From Siphonodentalium dalli (taxonomy: Eukaryota > Mollusca > Scaphopoda > Gadilida > Siphonodentaliidae), in NCBI GenBank assembly GCA_032622095.1, contig CP136063.1, forward strand, positions 32,616,987-32,680,986: a stretch of 64,000 nt of DNA, read 5' to 3'. Positions 49,501 to 59,773 of the stretch are shown in pieces. Both the position numbers and the translations under genes were made by a program. How positions within the stretch are numbered: the stretch's first letter is position 1; the number at the start of each line of letters is the position of its first letter. The notes beneath the pieces were generated by a model. That model made no database searches and was not told where the DNA came from. It worked only from the letters and a program-made list of their open reading frames with translations.

Positions 49501-51176
49501 TTAAACTCCGGTAACTATATAACACATGTTTACAAAGAGATAGACCATCTTTATACCCCGGTAACTATATAATACATGTTACAAATAGATGGACCATCTT
49601 TATACCCGGTAACTATATAATACATGTTACAAAGAGATAGACCATCTTTATACCCCGGTAACTATATAATACATGTTACAAAGAGATGGACCATCTTTAT
49701 ACCCCGGTAACTATATAATACATGTTACAAAGAGATACACCATCTTTATACCCCGTAACTATATAATACATGTTTACAAAGAGACAGACCATCTTTATAC
49801 CCCGGTAACTATATAATACATGTTACAAAGAGATGGATCATCTTTATACCCCGGTAACTATATAATACATGTTACAAAGAGACAGACCATCTTTATATCC
49901 CGGTAACTATATAATACATGTTACAAAGAGATGGATCATCTTAAACTCCGGTAACTATATAATACATGTTACAAAGAGATGGATCATCTTTATTCCCCGG
50001 TAACTATATAATACATGTTACAAAGAGATGGATCATCTTAAACTCCAGTAACTATATAATACATGTTACAAAGAGATGGACCATCTTTATACCCCGGTAA
50101 CTATATAATACATGTTACAAAGAGATACACCATCTTTATACCCCGGTAACTATATAATACATGTTACAAAGAGATAGACCATATTTATACCCCGGTAACT
50201 ATATAATACATGTTACAAAGAGACAGACCATCTTTATATCCCGGTATAGCTATATAATACATGTTACAAAGAGATATTCCATCTTTATACCGCGTTAACT
50301 ATATAATACATGTTACAAAGAGAGAGACCATCTTAAACTCCGGTAACTATATAATACATGATACAAAGAGATAAACCATCTTTATACCCCGGTAACTATA
50401 TAATACATGTTACAAAGAGATAGACCATCTTTATACCCCGGTAACTATATAATACATGTTACAAAGAGACAGACCATCTTTATACCCCGGTAACTATATA
50501 ATACATGTTACAAAGAGATAAACCATCTTTATACCCCGGTAACTATATAATACATGTTACAAAGAGATAAACCATCTTTATACCCCGGTAACTATATAAT
50601 ACATGTTACAAAGAGATATACCATCTTTATACCCCGGTAACTATATAATACATGTTACAAAGGGATGGATCATCTTAAACTCCGGTAACTATATAATACA
50701 TGTTACAAAGAGATGGACCACCTTTATACCCCGGTAACTATATAATACATGTTACAAAGAGATACAACATCTTTATACCCCGGTAACTATATAATACATG
50801 TTACAAAGAGACAGACCATATTTATACCACGGTAACTATATAATACATGTTACAAAGAGATAAACCATCTTTATACCCCGGTAACTATATAATACATGTT
50901 ACAAAGAGGTGGACCATCTTTATACCCCGGTAACTATATAATACATGTTACAAAGAGATACACCATCTTTATACCCCGGTAACTATATAATACATGTTAC
51001 AAAGAGATGGACCATCTTTATATCCCGGTAACTATATAATACATGTTACAAAGAGACAGACCATCTTTATACCCCGGTAACTATATAATACATGTTACAA
51101 AGAGACAGACCATCATTATACCCCGGTATAGCTATATAATACATGTTACAAAGAGATATTCCATCTTTATACCGCG
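46557..51176 (+). repeat. 2310-bp higher-order duplication inside the satellite
   Basis: Rare variants recur at a constant shift of 2310 bp: GGTATCTATATACTACATG at 46557 and 48867, CCCCGGTAATTATATAATA at about 46752 and 49062, and ACATGATACAAAG near 48048 and 50358. About 47 monomers were duplicated as one block. The end coordinates are approximate. Confidence 0.82.
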
Positions 51177-53000
51177 CTAACTATATAATACATGTTACAA
51201 AGAGAGAGACCATCTTAAACTCCGGTAACTATATAATACATGATACAAAGAGATAAACCATCTTTATACCCCGGTAACTATATAATACATGTTACAAAGA
51301 GATAGACCATCTTTATACACCGGTAACTATATAATACATGTTACAAAGAGACAGACCATCTTTATACCCCGGTAACTATATAATACATGTTACAAAGAGA
51401 TAAACCATCTTTATATCCCGGTAACTATATAATACATGTTACAAAGAGATAGACCATCTTTATACCCCGGTAACTATATAATACATGTTACAAAGAGATA
51501 AACCATCTTTATACCCCGGTAACTATATAATACATGTTACAAAGATATAAACCATCTGTATACCCCGGTAACTATATAATACATGTTACAAAGAGACAGA
51601 CTATCTTTATACCCCGGTATATCTATATAATACATGTTACAAAGAGATGGACCATCTTAAACTCCGGTAACTATATAATACATGTTACAAAGAGATAGAC
51701 CATCTTTATACCCCGGTAACTATATAATACATGTTACAAAGAGACAGACCATCTTTATACCCCGGTAACTATATAATACATGTTACAAAGAGATAAACCA
51801 TCTTTATACCCCGGTAACTATATAATACATGTTACAAAGAGATAAACCATCTTTATGCCCCGGTAACTATATAATACATGTTACAAAGAGATAAACCATC
51901 TTTATACCCCGGTAACTATATAATACATGTTACAAAGAGATGGATCATCTTAAACTCCGGTAACTATATAATACATGTTACAAAGAGATGGACCATCTTT
52001 ATACCCCGGTAACTATATAATACATGTTACAAAGAGATACAACATCTTTATACCCCGGTAACTATATAATACATGTTACAAAGAGACAGACCATATTTAT
52101 ACCACGGTAACTATATAATACATGTTACAAAGAGATAAACCATCTTTATACCCCGGTAACTATATAATACATGTTACAAAGAGATTGACCATCTTTATAC
52201 CCCGGTAACTATATAATACATGTTACAAAGAGATACACCATCTTTATACCCCGGTAACTATATAATACATGTTACAAAGAGATGGACCATCTTTATATCC
52301 CGGTAACTATATAATACATGTTACAAAGAGAAGACCATCTTTATACCCCGGTAACTATATAATACATGTTACAAAGAGACAGACCATCATTATACCCCGG
52401 TATAGCTATATAATACATGTTACAAAGAGATATTCCATCTTTATACCGCGCTAACTATATAATACATGTTACAAAGAGAGAGACCATCTTAAACTCCGGT
52501 AACTATATAATACATGATACAAAGAGATAAACCATCTTTATACCCCGGTAACTATATAATACATGTTACAAAGAGATAGACCATCTTTATATCCCGGTAA
52601 CTATATAATACATGTTACAAAGAGACAGACCATCTTTATACCCCGGTAACTATATAATACATGTTACAAAGAGATAAACCATCTTTATATCCCGGTAACT
52701 ATATAATACATGTTACAAAGAGATAGACCATCTTTATACCCCGGTAACTATATAATACATGTTACAAAGAGATAAACCATCTTTATACCCCGGTAACTAT
52801 ATAATACATGTTACAAAGATATAAACCATCTTTATACCCCGGTAACTATATAATACATGTTACAAAGAGACAGACCATCTTTATACCCCGGTATATCTAT
52901 ATAATACATGTTACAAAGAGATGGACCATCTTAAACTCCGGTAACTATATAATACATGTTACAAAGAGATAGACCATCTTTATATCCCGGTAACTATATA
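51111..53000 (+). repeat. 1274-bp higher-order duplication inside the satellite
   Basis: The rare variants CATCATTATACCCCGG (51111 and 52385) and ATAATACATGATACAAAG (near 51242 and 52516) recur with a shift of 1274 bp, exactly 26 monomers of 49 bp. Right end approximate. Confidence 0.78.
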
Positions 53001-53593
53001 ATACATGTTACAAAGAGAGAGACCATCTTTATACCCCGGTAACTATATAACACATGTTAACAAAGAGATAAACCATCTTTATATCCCGGTAACTATATAA
53101 TACATGTTACAAAGAGATAAACCATCTTTATATCCCGGTAACTATATAATACATGTTACAAAGAGATAAACCATCTTTATACCCCGGTAACTATATAATA
53201 CATGTTACAAAGAGACAGACCATCTTTATACACCGGTATAACTATATAATACATGTTAACAAAGAGATAGTCCATCTTTATACCCCGGTATAGCTATATA
53301 ATACATGTTACAAAGAGATGGACCATCTTTATATCCCGGTAACTATATAATACATGTTACAAAGAGATGGACCATCTTTATATCCCGGTAACTATATAAT
53401 ACATGTTACAAAGAGACAGACCATCTTTATACCCCGGTATAGCTATATAATACATGTTACAAAGAGATGGACCATCTTTATACCCCGGTAACTATATAAT
53501 ACATGTTACAAAGAGATAGACCATCTTTATACCCCGGTAACTATATAATACATGTTACAAAGAGATGGACCATCTTTATACACCGGTAACTAT

Positions 53594-54445
53594 CACTGCA
53601 TGAAAAGTGGAATTTATGCTTTGCATAAATTAGGAATAAATGAGAAATTTTTTTCACATTTATTCTAATTTATGCATTGCATAAATTTGGATAAATTCCG
53701 AAATTTATTGGAATTTATTCTTGAATTTATGCTTGAATAAACTTCCAAATTTACAGAAAATTTACACAGCATAAATTTCAATAAATTTATGCAGATTTAT
53801 GCCATGAATAAATTTCGAAAATGCAGATAAATTTCGAAATTTATCTACATTTATGCCATTAATAAATGTGGATGGGCAGTATAAATGTAGATAAATTTCT
53901 CCACATTTTCAAATTTCTGCGCAGATGAGATTTATTAACATTTAAACGGTCAAGAGATTCGGATGGTCGGTATAAATGTACATAAATTTCGAAATTTATC
54001 CACTTAAATTTCGAAATTTAACCAATTTATCCACATAAATTTCGAAATTTATCCAAATAAATTTCGAAATTTATCCACTTAAATTTCGAAATTTATCCAC
54101 ATAAATTTATCCACTTAAATTTCGAAATTTAACCAGATAAATTTAGAAATTTATCCACATAAATTTCGAAATTTATCCAAATAAATTTAGAAATTTCGAA
54201 ATTTATCCACTTAAATTTCGAAATTTAACCAGATAAATTTCAAAATTTATCCACATAAATTTCAAAATTTATCCACATAAATTTCTAAATTTATCCACAT
54301 AAATTTCTAAATTTATCCACATAAATTTCTAAATTTATAGACATAAATTTCATAATTTATCCACATAAATTTCGAAATCAATTTCTAAATTTATCCAGAT
54401 AAATTTCTTTATTTATCTAGATAAATTTCTAAATTTATCCAGATA
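53594..54445. repeat. AT-rich palindromic minisatellite
   Basis: The left part has TTTATGCATTGCATAAATT-like words. From about 53970 it becomes a degenerate ~20-22-bp repeat of ATAAATTTCGAAATTTATCC with CAC/CAG spacers. The core AAATTTCGAAATTT is a perfect palindrome. Unit spacing varies. Confidence 0.85.
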
Positions 54446-54745
54446 AATAGCCCACACACCACTCACCCATTGTTGGGATCAGCAATCATTTATCGCATGG
54501 TATGTGCAGCTGCTGACAAAGGATAACAATCTCAGCTGGTATCCTATCTGCATGTTTATTAGGCACTGATAAAAGTTGTTTCTGTGACCCTGTTCCGCAA
54601 TTATAATTTAAGGGAGGGTAAATTAAATGTGCAATTCATATATGACAGTACAGTTCCCAATATGGTATTTAGTGAAAGGATCAACAGAAGAAAAACTGGT
54701 AATTTTAGCAACTACTATAAGTACTATCAATCTTCAGGTCTCCAA
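54446..54745. other. no gene seen
   Basis: Single-copy sequence between the minisatellite and a foldback element. A 60-codon open frame (54584-54766) runs into the foldback arm and is not convincing. Confidence 0.45.
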
Positions 54746-54749
54746 TTAA

Positions 54750-55218
54750 AGGTACTCAACCCGTAAAGAGGGTCCCCATCTCAACAGATTCCAACAACAA
54801 CAATCCGATCAGAGGGTCCTATATTACTATTTCTTTGGCTTTGGGGGTAAAAAATATTTGATTCGAGTCGAGGAACCGATCAAACAAAGCTCAGAGTTAT
54901 TAGATATTGATTTTTCAAATTTGTTATGTTCTCGAGATGAGTACTAATAACTGCCGTAATCTGCTCTGGATGTGTACTCCAAATCTATTCAAACAGACAA
55001 GGATGAATAACTCTAAAATCAAGTGGTAATTTTAACGCAATTTTGACTGAGTTCTGGGCCAGATAGTATTCCCGATAATGAAAAATAATAGATTTCTAAA
55101 ATCGATATCTAACAAATCTGAGCTTTGATGTGTGACTTCCTCGACTCGAATCAAATATTTTTGACCCCCGAAGCCATTGAAATAGTAATTGAGAGGAGTT
55201 TTATCGGGTTGAGTACCT
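54750..55218. mobile_element. 469-bp foldback MITE, TTAA target duplication
   Basis: TTAA flanks are at 54746-54749 and 55219-55222. The termini AGGTACTCAACCCG and CGGGTTGAGTACCT are perfect 14-bp inverted repeats. The arms pair further: AAATATTTGATTCGAGTCGAGG (near 54850) with CCTCGACTCGAATCAAATATTT (near 55140), and CAAAGCTCAGA with TCTGAGCTTTG. The left arm is longer than the right. TTAA duplication fits piggyBac- or Kolobok-type MITEs. Confidence 0.82.
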
Positions 55219-55222
55219 TTAA

Positions 55223-56879
55223 ACATATACAAGTTGGTGAATTTCAATGTAATTACATTGCATTAAATTTTGAAGTAAATTCATTAACATCTGGCGTACT
55301 CATTCTAAATGACTAAATTTAACATTGTGATGGGAATTCAAAATATACTTTCAACTTTCACTGCCGACTTGCAATTGGTTATGTTAAGTTCTAAATCTTT
55401 GGTTGGGGCTATCCTGTGCTACACGAAGAAGACAAGAACATATATATATTAATATCTCTTTAATGTAGTAAATAATATACTTAATGTAGTAAATAATAGA
55501 CAAGAGACCCCTTTCGCATAGTGAATGACAACAGATCATTAAATACACATATATGTACAGAACGGCAGGAGTGTTAGCGCGGCCAGATATAATAAGAGGC
55601 ACAGCCTCAAGTTCTATCCTTCCGCAATGGCACAATTGCCATATTAACAAACTCATTAATACACGCATCGCGCTGTTTATTACACAGCACCAGTTCTAGA
55701 ATCTGTATATTAAAAAATACACACACGGTTTATTTAGGCACACACAGGCATTGTTTTGTCATGTTTGATGATGCTTGTATTGTATAGTTCCGGTTTCATG
55801 GTTGAGGCGAATGTCATTTATCATCAACGAGATGACCTGACTACATAATTAAGAATAAAATAATCAAGACATGCAGATACATAATCCCCTTACTGTGTGT
55901 TGCAAGCATGATTGTCTCACAAACAGATTTGTACTTGTCAATTTTGCGAAAAGGTTTTTGGACTTTCCTAAAATATTTATGATATTAAACAAATAGAGAT
56001 TATGCCACTCAACAAACATTACTTGTTTATCATAGGCATCCGCCCCTAATGTCTCTACAGTGCAAGAAAAATAATGCATTTTGTATTCCTGTTAAATTGT
56101 GAAATACTGCAGTAATTGCTCATATACAAATGGAGTATGAACAAGGTATAGTTTTCATTCATTGATATACGCAGTTTATCATTATCTCCCTTAGTGAAAC
56201 AGGAAGCACGGCGAAAATAAAAATAGTTGGTGAATAAAGTGGCAGAACAATAACATGATTCACTCGGCAACATATGATTTGTTGTAATGTGAATTGTCAG
56301 TGGGGTTTCCAGGGGTTCATGAACTAAAGGTATGGTATGGTACAAATGTACCTGAGAATACAATGTTGGTACAATTGTACGAACTACCGAAGTGGTGTTC
56401 TAGATTCCTCGAAATCAGTACCCGCGGCATAAGAATCAATTGTCAAATATCAGTTGCTGATATTTTTTCCACTCTGTGTATGTACGCTCGAAGGCATTGT
56501 CACCGCCTTGCAGTGCACTTGTATATGCGAGTCTTCCATAAATGAGCCATGCATACATGAATATAACATAATGTGTGGGTCTAACAAAATTTAAATTGAC
56601 CTTGTAAGGCAGTGCATTCTGTCATATATGAGGCTTCCTATGGGAAACTCGCATATACGATATACATATACGTTAAAGGAATGGTGAGGTACATGATATT
56701 TAATACTGTATCAATGCATCTCCCGAGTTTTAGTCTATACCTCCAAATCATACAAAACAAAAGCCCCTCCCGCCCCTGTTCCTGGAAAAAAAACCTATGA
56801 TAAACAAGTAATCTTTGCTGAATGGCCTTAGTAATAGTTCTGTCGTCCTGCATTATGCGAAATGTGTCTAAAACAATAA
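55223..56879. other. no gene seen; candidate 3' region of the minus-strand gene
   Basis: Single-copy AT-rich DNA. A two-copy ~21-bp repeat (TTAATGTAGTAAATAATA) lies near 55460-55500. No AATAAA was found on the minus strand soon after the stop codon at 56880, so the transcript end is not placed. The region 55382-55684 has some look of an old LTR or SINE fragment but no matching flanks. Confidence 0.4.
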
Positions 56880-57206
56880 TTAGCAGTCAGTGACAGCCCA
56901 CTTTTGACTGTCAGTAACAGCGTCGGGCACCGGTCTTGGCGATGGTTCTGCAGATGTGACTCTCGTCTTTAACTGCCTCTGGCCAAGACCGGATTGTTTT
57001 TTTCTGTATTTTCTGTCAAGGTCTTTCATGAATTTTCGGCACTGATCTGTCCTCCAGGACAAGGAACGGACTTGTACTGTCTCATTGTCCGAGCAGTCAT
57101 CTTCACTGCTCATGAAGTCCATTGTAAGGACTGCCCGGACTTTCTGTACCCGCTCCTCGTCCCAAGAAGTTTTCAGGTTCAATGCCGTGGTTCTGTTCTG
57201 CATTTT
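56880..57206 (-). CDS. terminal exon of a small uncharacterised protein gene
   Basis: This 108-codon frame ends at a TAA stop (56880-56882). It starts after a strong minus-strand acceptor (TTTTCTTTTCCAG, then AAAATGCAGAAC). The product has a basic start, a middle with FMSSEDDCSDNETVQVR, then SLSWRTDQCRKFMKDLDRKY, a basic KKQSGLGQRQLKTR stretch, and a C-terminus with SAEPSPRPVPDAVTD and WAV. The acidic SSED(x)n patch followed by LxWR resembles a group of uncharacterised metazoan proteins, often multicopy, that I recall without a known function. It joins in phase 0 to the upstream exon 58519-58410. The frame continues upstream of the acceptor but turns hydrophobic and intron-like. No catalytic motif is seen. 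Confidence 0.62.
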   Translation of the reverse strand, partial: KMQNRTTALNLKTSWDEERVQKVRAVLTMDFMSSEDDCSDNETVQVRSLSWRTDQCRKFMKDLDRKYRKKQSGLGQRQLKTRVTSAEPSPRPVPDAVTDSQKWAVTDC

Positions 57207-57449
57207 CTGGAAAAGAAAACATGATAATTTTTTTTTAAATTCGCTTAATAAATTAAAACCTACTCCCGCCGCTATAACAGATGATAAAACGGTTTCGATA
57301 AAATATACATGTATGACCCATTTTTCAGTAACACACATTAGACATGACATTAGTAGGGTCATGCAAGGTAATATTAGTACATGAGTTTCTCGGACGTTAT
57401 GATTCTATTAGCGGTCCTTCAGAAATGACTGTGCCTGTATAACAAATTT

Positions 57450-57721
57450 TAGGGCTGCATCGATTCATCGCAATACACTTGTATCGCGATACGCTGTCAC
57501 ATGATATGCGTATCATATCGTGCAAAGTGTATCACGTTACAAAAAGTCACCCCTTTTTTGTCACCGAATGGAAAAATAACCCATATTTACTGTTTTTGTT
57601 AATGCAATTTAGGTAGAAAATCATGCAGAACATGTTTTTTGTGTAACGTGATATGTATTGTATTGTTGATCATGTATCGTGATATGTATCGTATCGTGAA
57701 ATAATGTAATGTTGCAACCCT
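57450..57721. mobile_element. 272-bp MITE with hAT-like termini
   Basis: The ends TAGGGCTGCAT and TGTTGCAACCCTA are imperfect inverted repeats. The interior is rich in ATCGTATCGCGATAC- and GTATCGTGATATG-like words, a pattern I recall from widespread hAT-type MITEs in animals. No clean 8-bp target duplication was found, so the superfamily is tentative. It lies in the intron of the minus-strand gene. Confidence 0.6.
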
Positions 57722-57722
57722 A

Positions 57723-58409
57723 ATAACAATGTGAATCACTGACAATTAGAACCAAGAAAGCTGTAATAAAATGTAAGAAATTGGAATTTGGACCAAAGTT
57801 GCACACAAATTTCCAGTCCATGCATGCTGTACAATTTCAAGAATAGCATTGTTGTGATTAACATATGAAAACACCATAGAATGGCAAATGAAATTTTTCA
57901 GCTAATTTAAATGTTGGTTCTATAAACTATTTTTACATGAATCAGCGATACCTGTAGGCATTTTGAGTGATTCAATGCTATATGTGCATATCTTGATACA
58001 GAGTATATCAACCTTAACAAAATGCCACTGGAATCATAAGTCCATGCAAATCATTCCAGCAAAAACACTGTATGTGATAGCAAAAGCAGAGCATTTAGAA
58101 ATAAAATTTCCTTAGACACATGATTCAACCTTCAACATATATACATACATACATATACATCAGTAATAGTATATATCTTTGACGAAATGTCTGTAAAGTA
58201 ATGGCCCAATACCTTTTTAAAATGGCCCGCAAGATATTGTGAATGGCCCTTGTTTTGGCTCAATGATTTTCCGGGCCAGCGCCAATACTGTATATCAGAT
58301 AATCAATAAATAATGTGTGCAAACTGAACTTGGAAAGATGAATTCAGCCAATGTTAACGTTGCAGGAATAACCAAATTAGTTGCTAAGACCTTAGTTTAA
58401 AATACTAAC
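57723..58409. other. intron of the minus-strand gene; no exon seen
   Basis: Single-copy AT-rich sequence with a short (CATA)n stretch near 58140-58160. A candidate plus-strand acceptor (CTTTCTCGCAG, ending at 58430) lies just beyond it, but I prefer the acceptor at 58518-58519 for the plus-strand gene. Confidence 0.4.
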
Positions 58410-58519
58410 CCTTCGCCGCCTTTCTCGCAGCTTCATTGTCCTCCGATGTTTAGGTTTGCTGCCCTTATCTTCCAAATGGTTTTCGTACAACTTCGACTTG
58501 AACAAAGTCTTCATTCCAG
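58410..58519 (-). CDS. internal or first coding exon of the minus-strand uncharacterised gene
   Basis: On the minus strand an acceptor-like TCTTGTTGTAG precedes CTGGAATG, and a donor AAGG followed by GTTAGT starts at 58409. Between them a frame reads GMKTLFKSKLYENHLEDKGS, then KPKHRRTMKLRERRRR. It is strongly basic and joins in phase 0 to the 56880-57206 exon (RRRR to KMQNR). The ATG at 58514 could be the start codon, or the exon could continue a frame from further right (phase 1). Antisense to it, the plus-strand frame reads through without stop, so the coding strand over these 110 bases is not certain. Confidence 0.5.
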
Positions 58520-59055
58520 CTACAACAAGATTAATTTGGTTAGATTTGATAGATGTTGAGATTAAAATAGTCGCATTGCCTGGAGCTGACATTGATACAA
58601 TCACTGCTACCATACTGTCAGCAGTCGAAGACTTTCAACCTGATTCCATCATTTTGCAATGTGGAAGTAATGACATCACTAAGTGCAAAATTGAACCTGC
58701 TAAAACTGTTGTTTGCCAGTTATTTGACCTTCTTTGCTTGTTAAAGTATCAACCACCTGTTAAAGTGATTTTCATTGTGGAATTGTTTCATCGCTCTGTT
58801 TTGAAAACAAAATTCAACATACACAGGATGTCAATTGAGGAGTTTAATTCTGCAGTGGATATTATCAATATCGATTTGAGTTCCCTTTGTTACAATTCAT
58901 CAAGGATTGTTTTCTGGAAACATTGTGAATTCCCTAAAGATCATGAACATTTGTTGAGTGATGGTGTTCACTTCAATGAAAAGGGCATGTTGCAATATGT
59001 ATCAACAATTAGGGGAGCAGTGTTAAATTTTGCGTCAAGATTTTCAAAGATAGAG
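58520..59055 (+). CDS. exon encoding an SGNH/GDSL hydrolase-like domain
   Basis: The frame is open for 178 codons after an acceptor (CTTCATTCCAG) and ends at a donor (GAG then GTTAGT, 59056-59061), phase 0. Family landmarks are visible: LPGADIDTI (block II Gly), IILQCGSNDITK with GSND at 58663-58674 (block III), and LLSDGVHFNEKG with DGVH at 58960-58971 (block V Asp-His pair). RGAVLNF follows, as in many invertebrate stand-alone SGNH-like proteins. The block I nucleophile Ser is not in this exon. It should lie in an upstream exon I did not find, or the protein is inactive. No initiating ATG is near. An alternative acceptor at 58430 would extend the exon to 58431 and overlap the minus-strand exon. 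Substrate unknown. Confidence 0.68.
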
Positions 59056-59158
59056 GTTAGTGTTTCGGTTTGAATTTCATTTTATGCTGAGATGAATTTT
59101 CTCTTCAAGAGAAAAGCACATGATTTCAGGCGGTCGGGTTAATAATCACATGTATGGG
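59056..59158. other. start of plus-gene intron
   Basis: Donor GTTAGT followed by intron sequence up to the foldback element. Confidence 0.5.
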
Positions 59159-59266
59159 TAGTCCAAGTCTTCTTGTACTAAAACTAGCTAAGATTTTGAG
59201 ATGGAGAGATGCTAGTATTTCCATCCCAAAATCTTAGGTAGTTTTAGTACGAGAAGACTTGGACTA
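59159..59266. mobile_element. 108-bp near-perfect foldback with 9-bp target duplication
   Basis: The arms TAGTCCAAGTCTTCTTGTAC and GTACGAGAAGACTTGGACTA pair, and pairing continues inward to GAGATGGA/TCCATCCC, giving ~47-bp arms and a ~14-base loop. The direct repeat ATGTATGGG flanks it exactly (59150-59158 and 59267-59275). A 9-bp duplication is characteristic of Mutator-like elements. It sits in the intron of the SGNH-like gene, so its RNA would fold into a long hairpin. Confidence 0.88.
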
Positions 59267-59275
59267 ATGTATGGG

Positions 59276-59710
59276 TACAGGTAATCTGCTTGTTTTACCA
59301 GAGTTATGCTTAGAACCTTGTCAGAGTAGAAATTTAAATTTGAATATGTTACTACCGTACATGTGTTTTCCGTCTTTGTGCCCATAATTTGCCCCTTGAC
59401 TTTGAGTAGGGGTAGCATTATGGGTGGCCACAGGGGGGGGGGGGTGCCAAATAAATATAAGCATACATTTATGCTTACTAACTTTATGAAAAAATCCTGC
59501 ATGCTGCTTATTTATATTTGGGTATCTACGTTTTTTGAAACATGCATTATTAAGGCCTTTTACATGTAGCCTACCCAACGGGGAGGGGCCGGGTCAAAAT
59601 GTATTTCTAAAACCTTCTGACATGGTACTTTATGGTACTAAAAGGCAACATTTTTTTGTAAAGAGTCTAAAGACATTGATTTTAAAATTATCCCTTAATT
59701 TTTGTTTCAG
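59276..59710. other. intron sequence; small hairpin and G run
   Basis: Near 59382-59425 the words CCCATAAT-TTG-CCCCT and AGGGG-TAGC-ATTATGGG form an imperfect hairpin, followed by a 12-G run. No exon seen until 59711. Confidence 0.45.
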
Positions 59711-59767
59711 ACAAACTCTGTGAGATTTGCAGCCACATTAATATACTACCAAGATATTCCAAACATT
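59711..59767 (+). CDS. candidate 57-nt internal exon of the SGNH-like gene
   Basis: It is framed by a strong acceptor (TTTTTGTTTCAG) and a consensus donor (GTGAGT at 59768). It has 19 codons (TNSVRFAATLIYYQDIPNI) with no stop and is phase 0 at both ends, compatible with the preceding and following exons. The splice context and phase are what support it; the peptide itself shows no recognisable motif. It could be skipped. Confidence 0.48.
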
Positions 59768-59773
59768 GTGAGT

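Larger units (their letters stand above)
40120..53593 (+). repeat. 49-bp satellite array, roughly 270 copies
   Basis: The monomer reads CCCGGTAACTATATAATACA followed by TGTTACAAAGAGATAGACC and ATCTTTATAT/C. Common variants are 50 bp (GTTAACAAAG) and 51 bp (GGTATAGCTA). Each monomer has an inverted pair GTAAC/GTTAC around an AT core. Local blocks differ in the prevailing variants: GTAGC near the left end, GTTAACAAAG about 42000-46700, CCCCGG plus GTTACAAAG from about 46700 on. The period is not a multiple of three, so it is not a protein repeat. The array ends mid-monomer at 53593. Confidence 0.97.

Noticed and set aside
52269-52454. Open frame with repeated YPGNYIIHVTKR peptide.
   Set aside because: It is a frame through four satellite monomers created by length variants. 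The 49-bp period is not a multiple of three.
40120-53593. CRISPR-like array (short repeat, regular spacing).
   Set aside because: There are no unique spacers. The whole 49-bp period is repeated, so it is a satellite, and the rest of the window is eukaryotic.
55382-55684. Possible solo LTR (TGTTAAG ... ATTACA).
   Set aside because: The ends resemble TG...CA, but no matching target duplication or primer-binding site was found; also compatible with a SINE fragment.
57085-57384. 99-codon plus-strand open frame.
   Set aside because: It lies antisense to the better supported minus-strand exon 57206-56880 with its acceptor and acidic/basic product.
58421-58430. Acceptor TTTCTCGCAG as the start of the SGNH exon.
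   Set aside because: Possible, but it would add residues unlike an SGNH domain start and lie antisense to the basic minus-strand exon. The acceptor at 58518-58519 is preferred.
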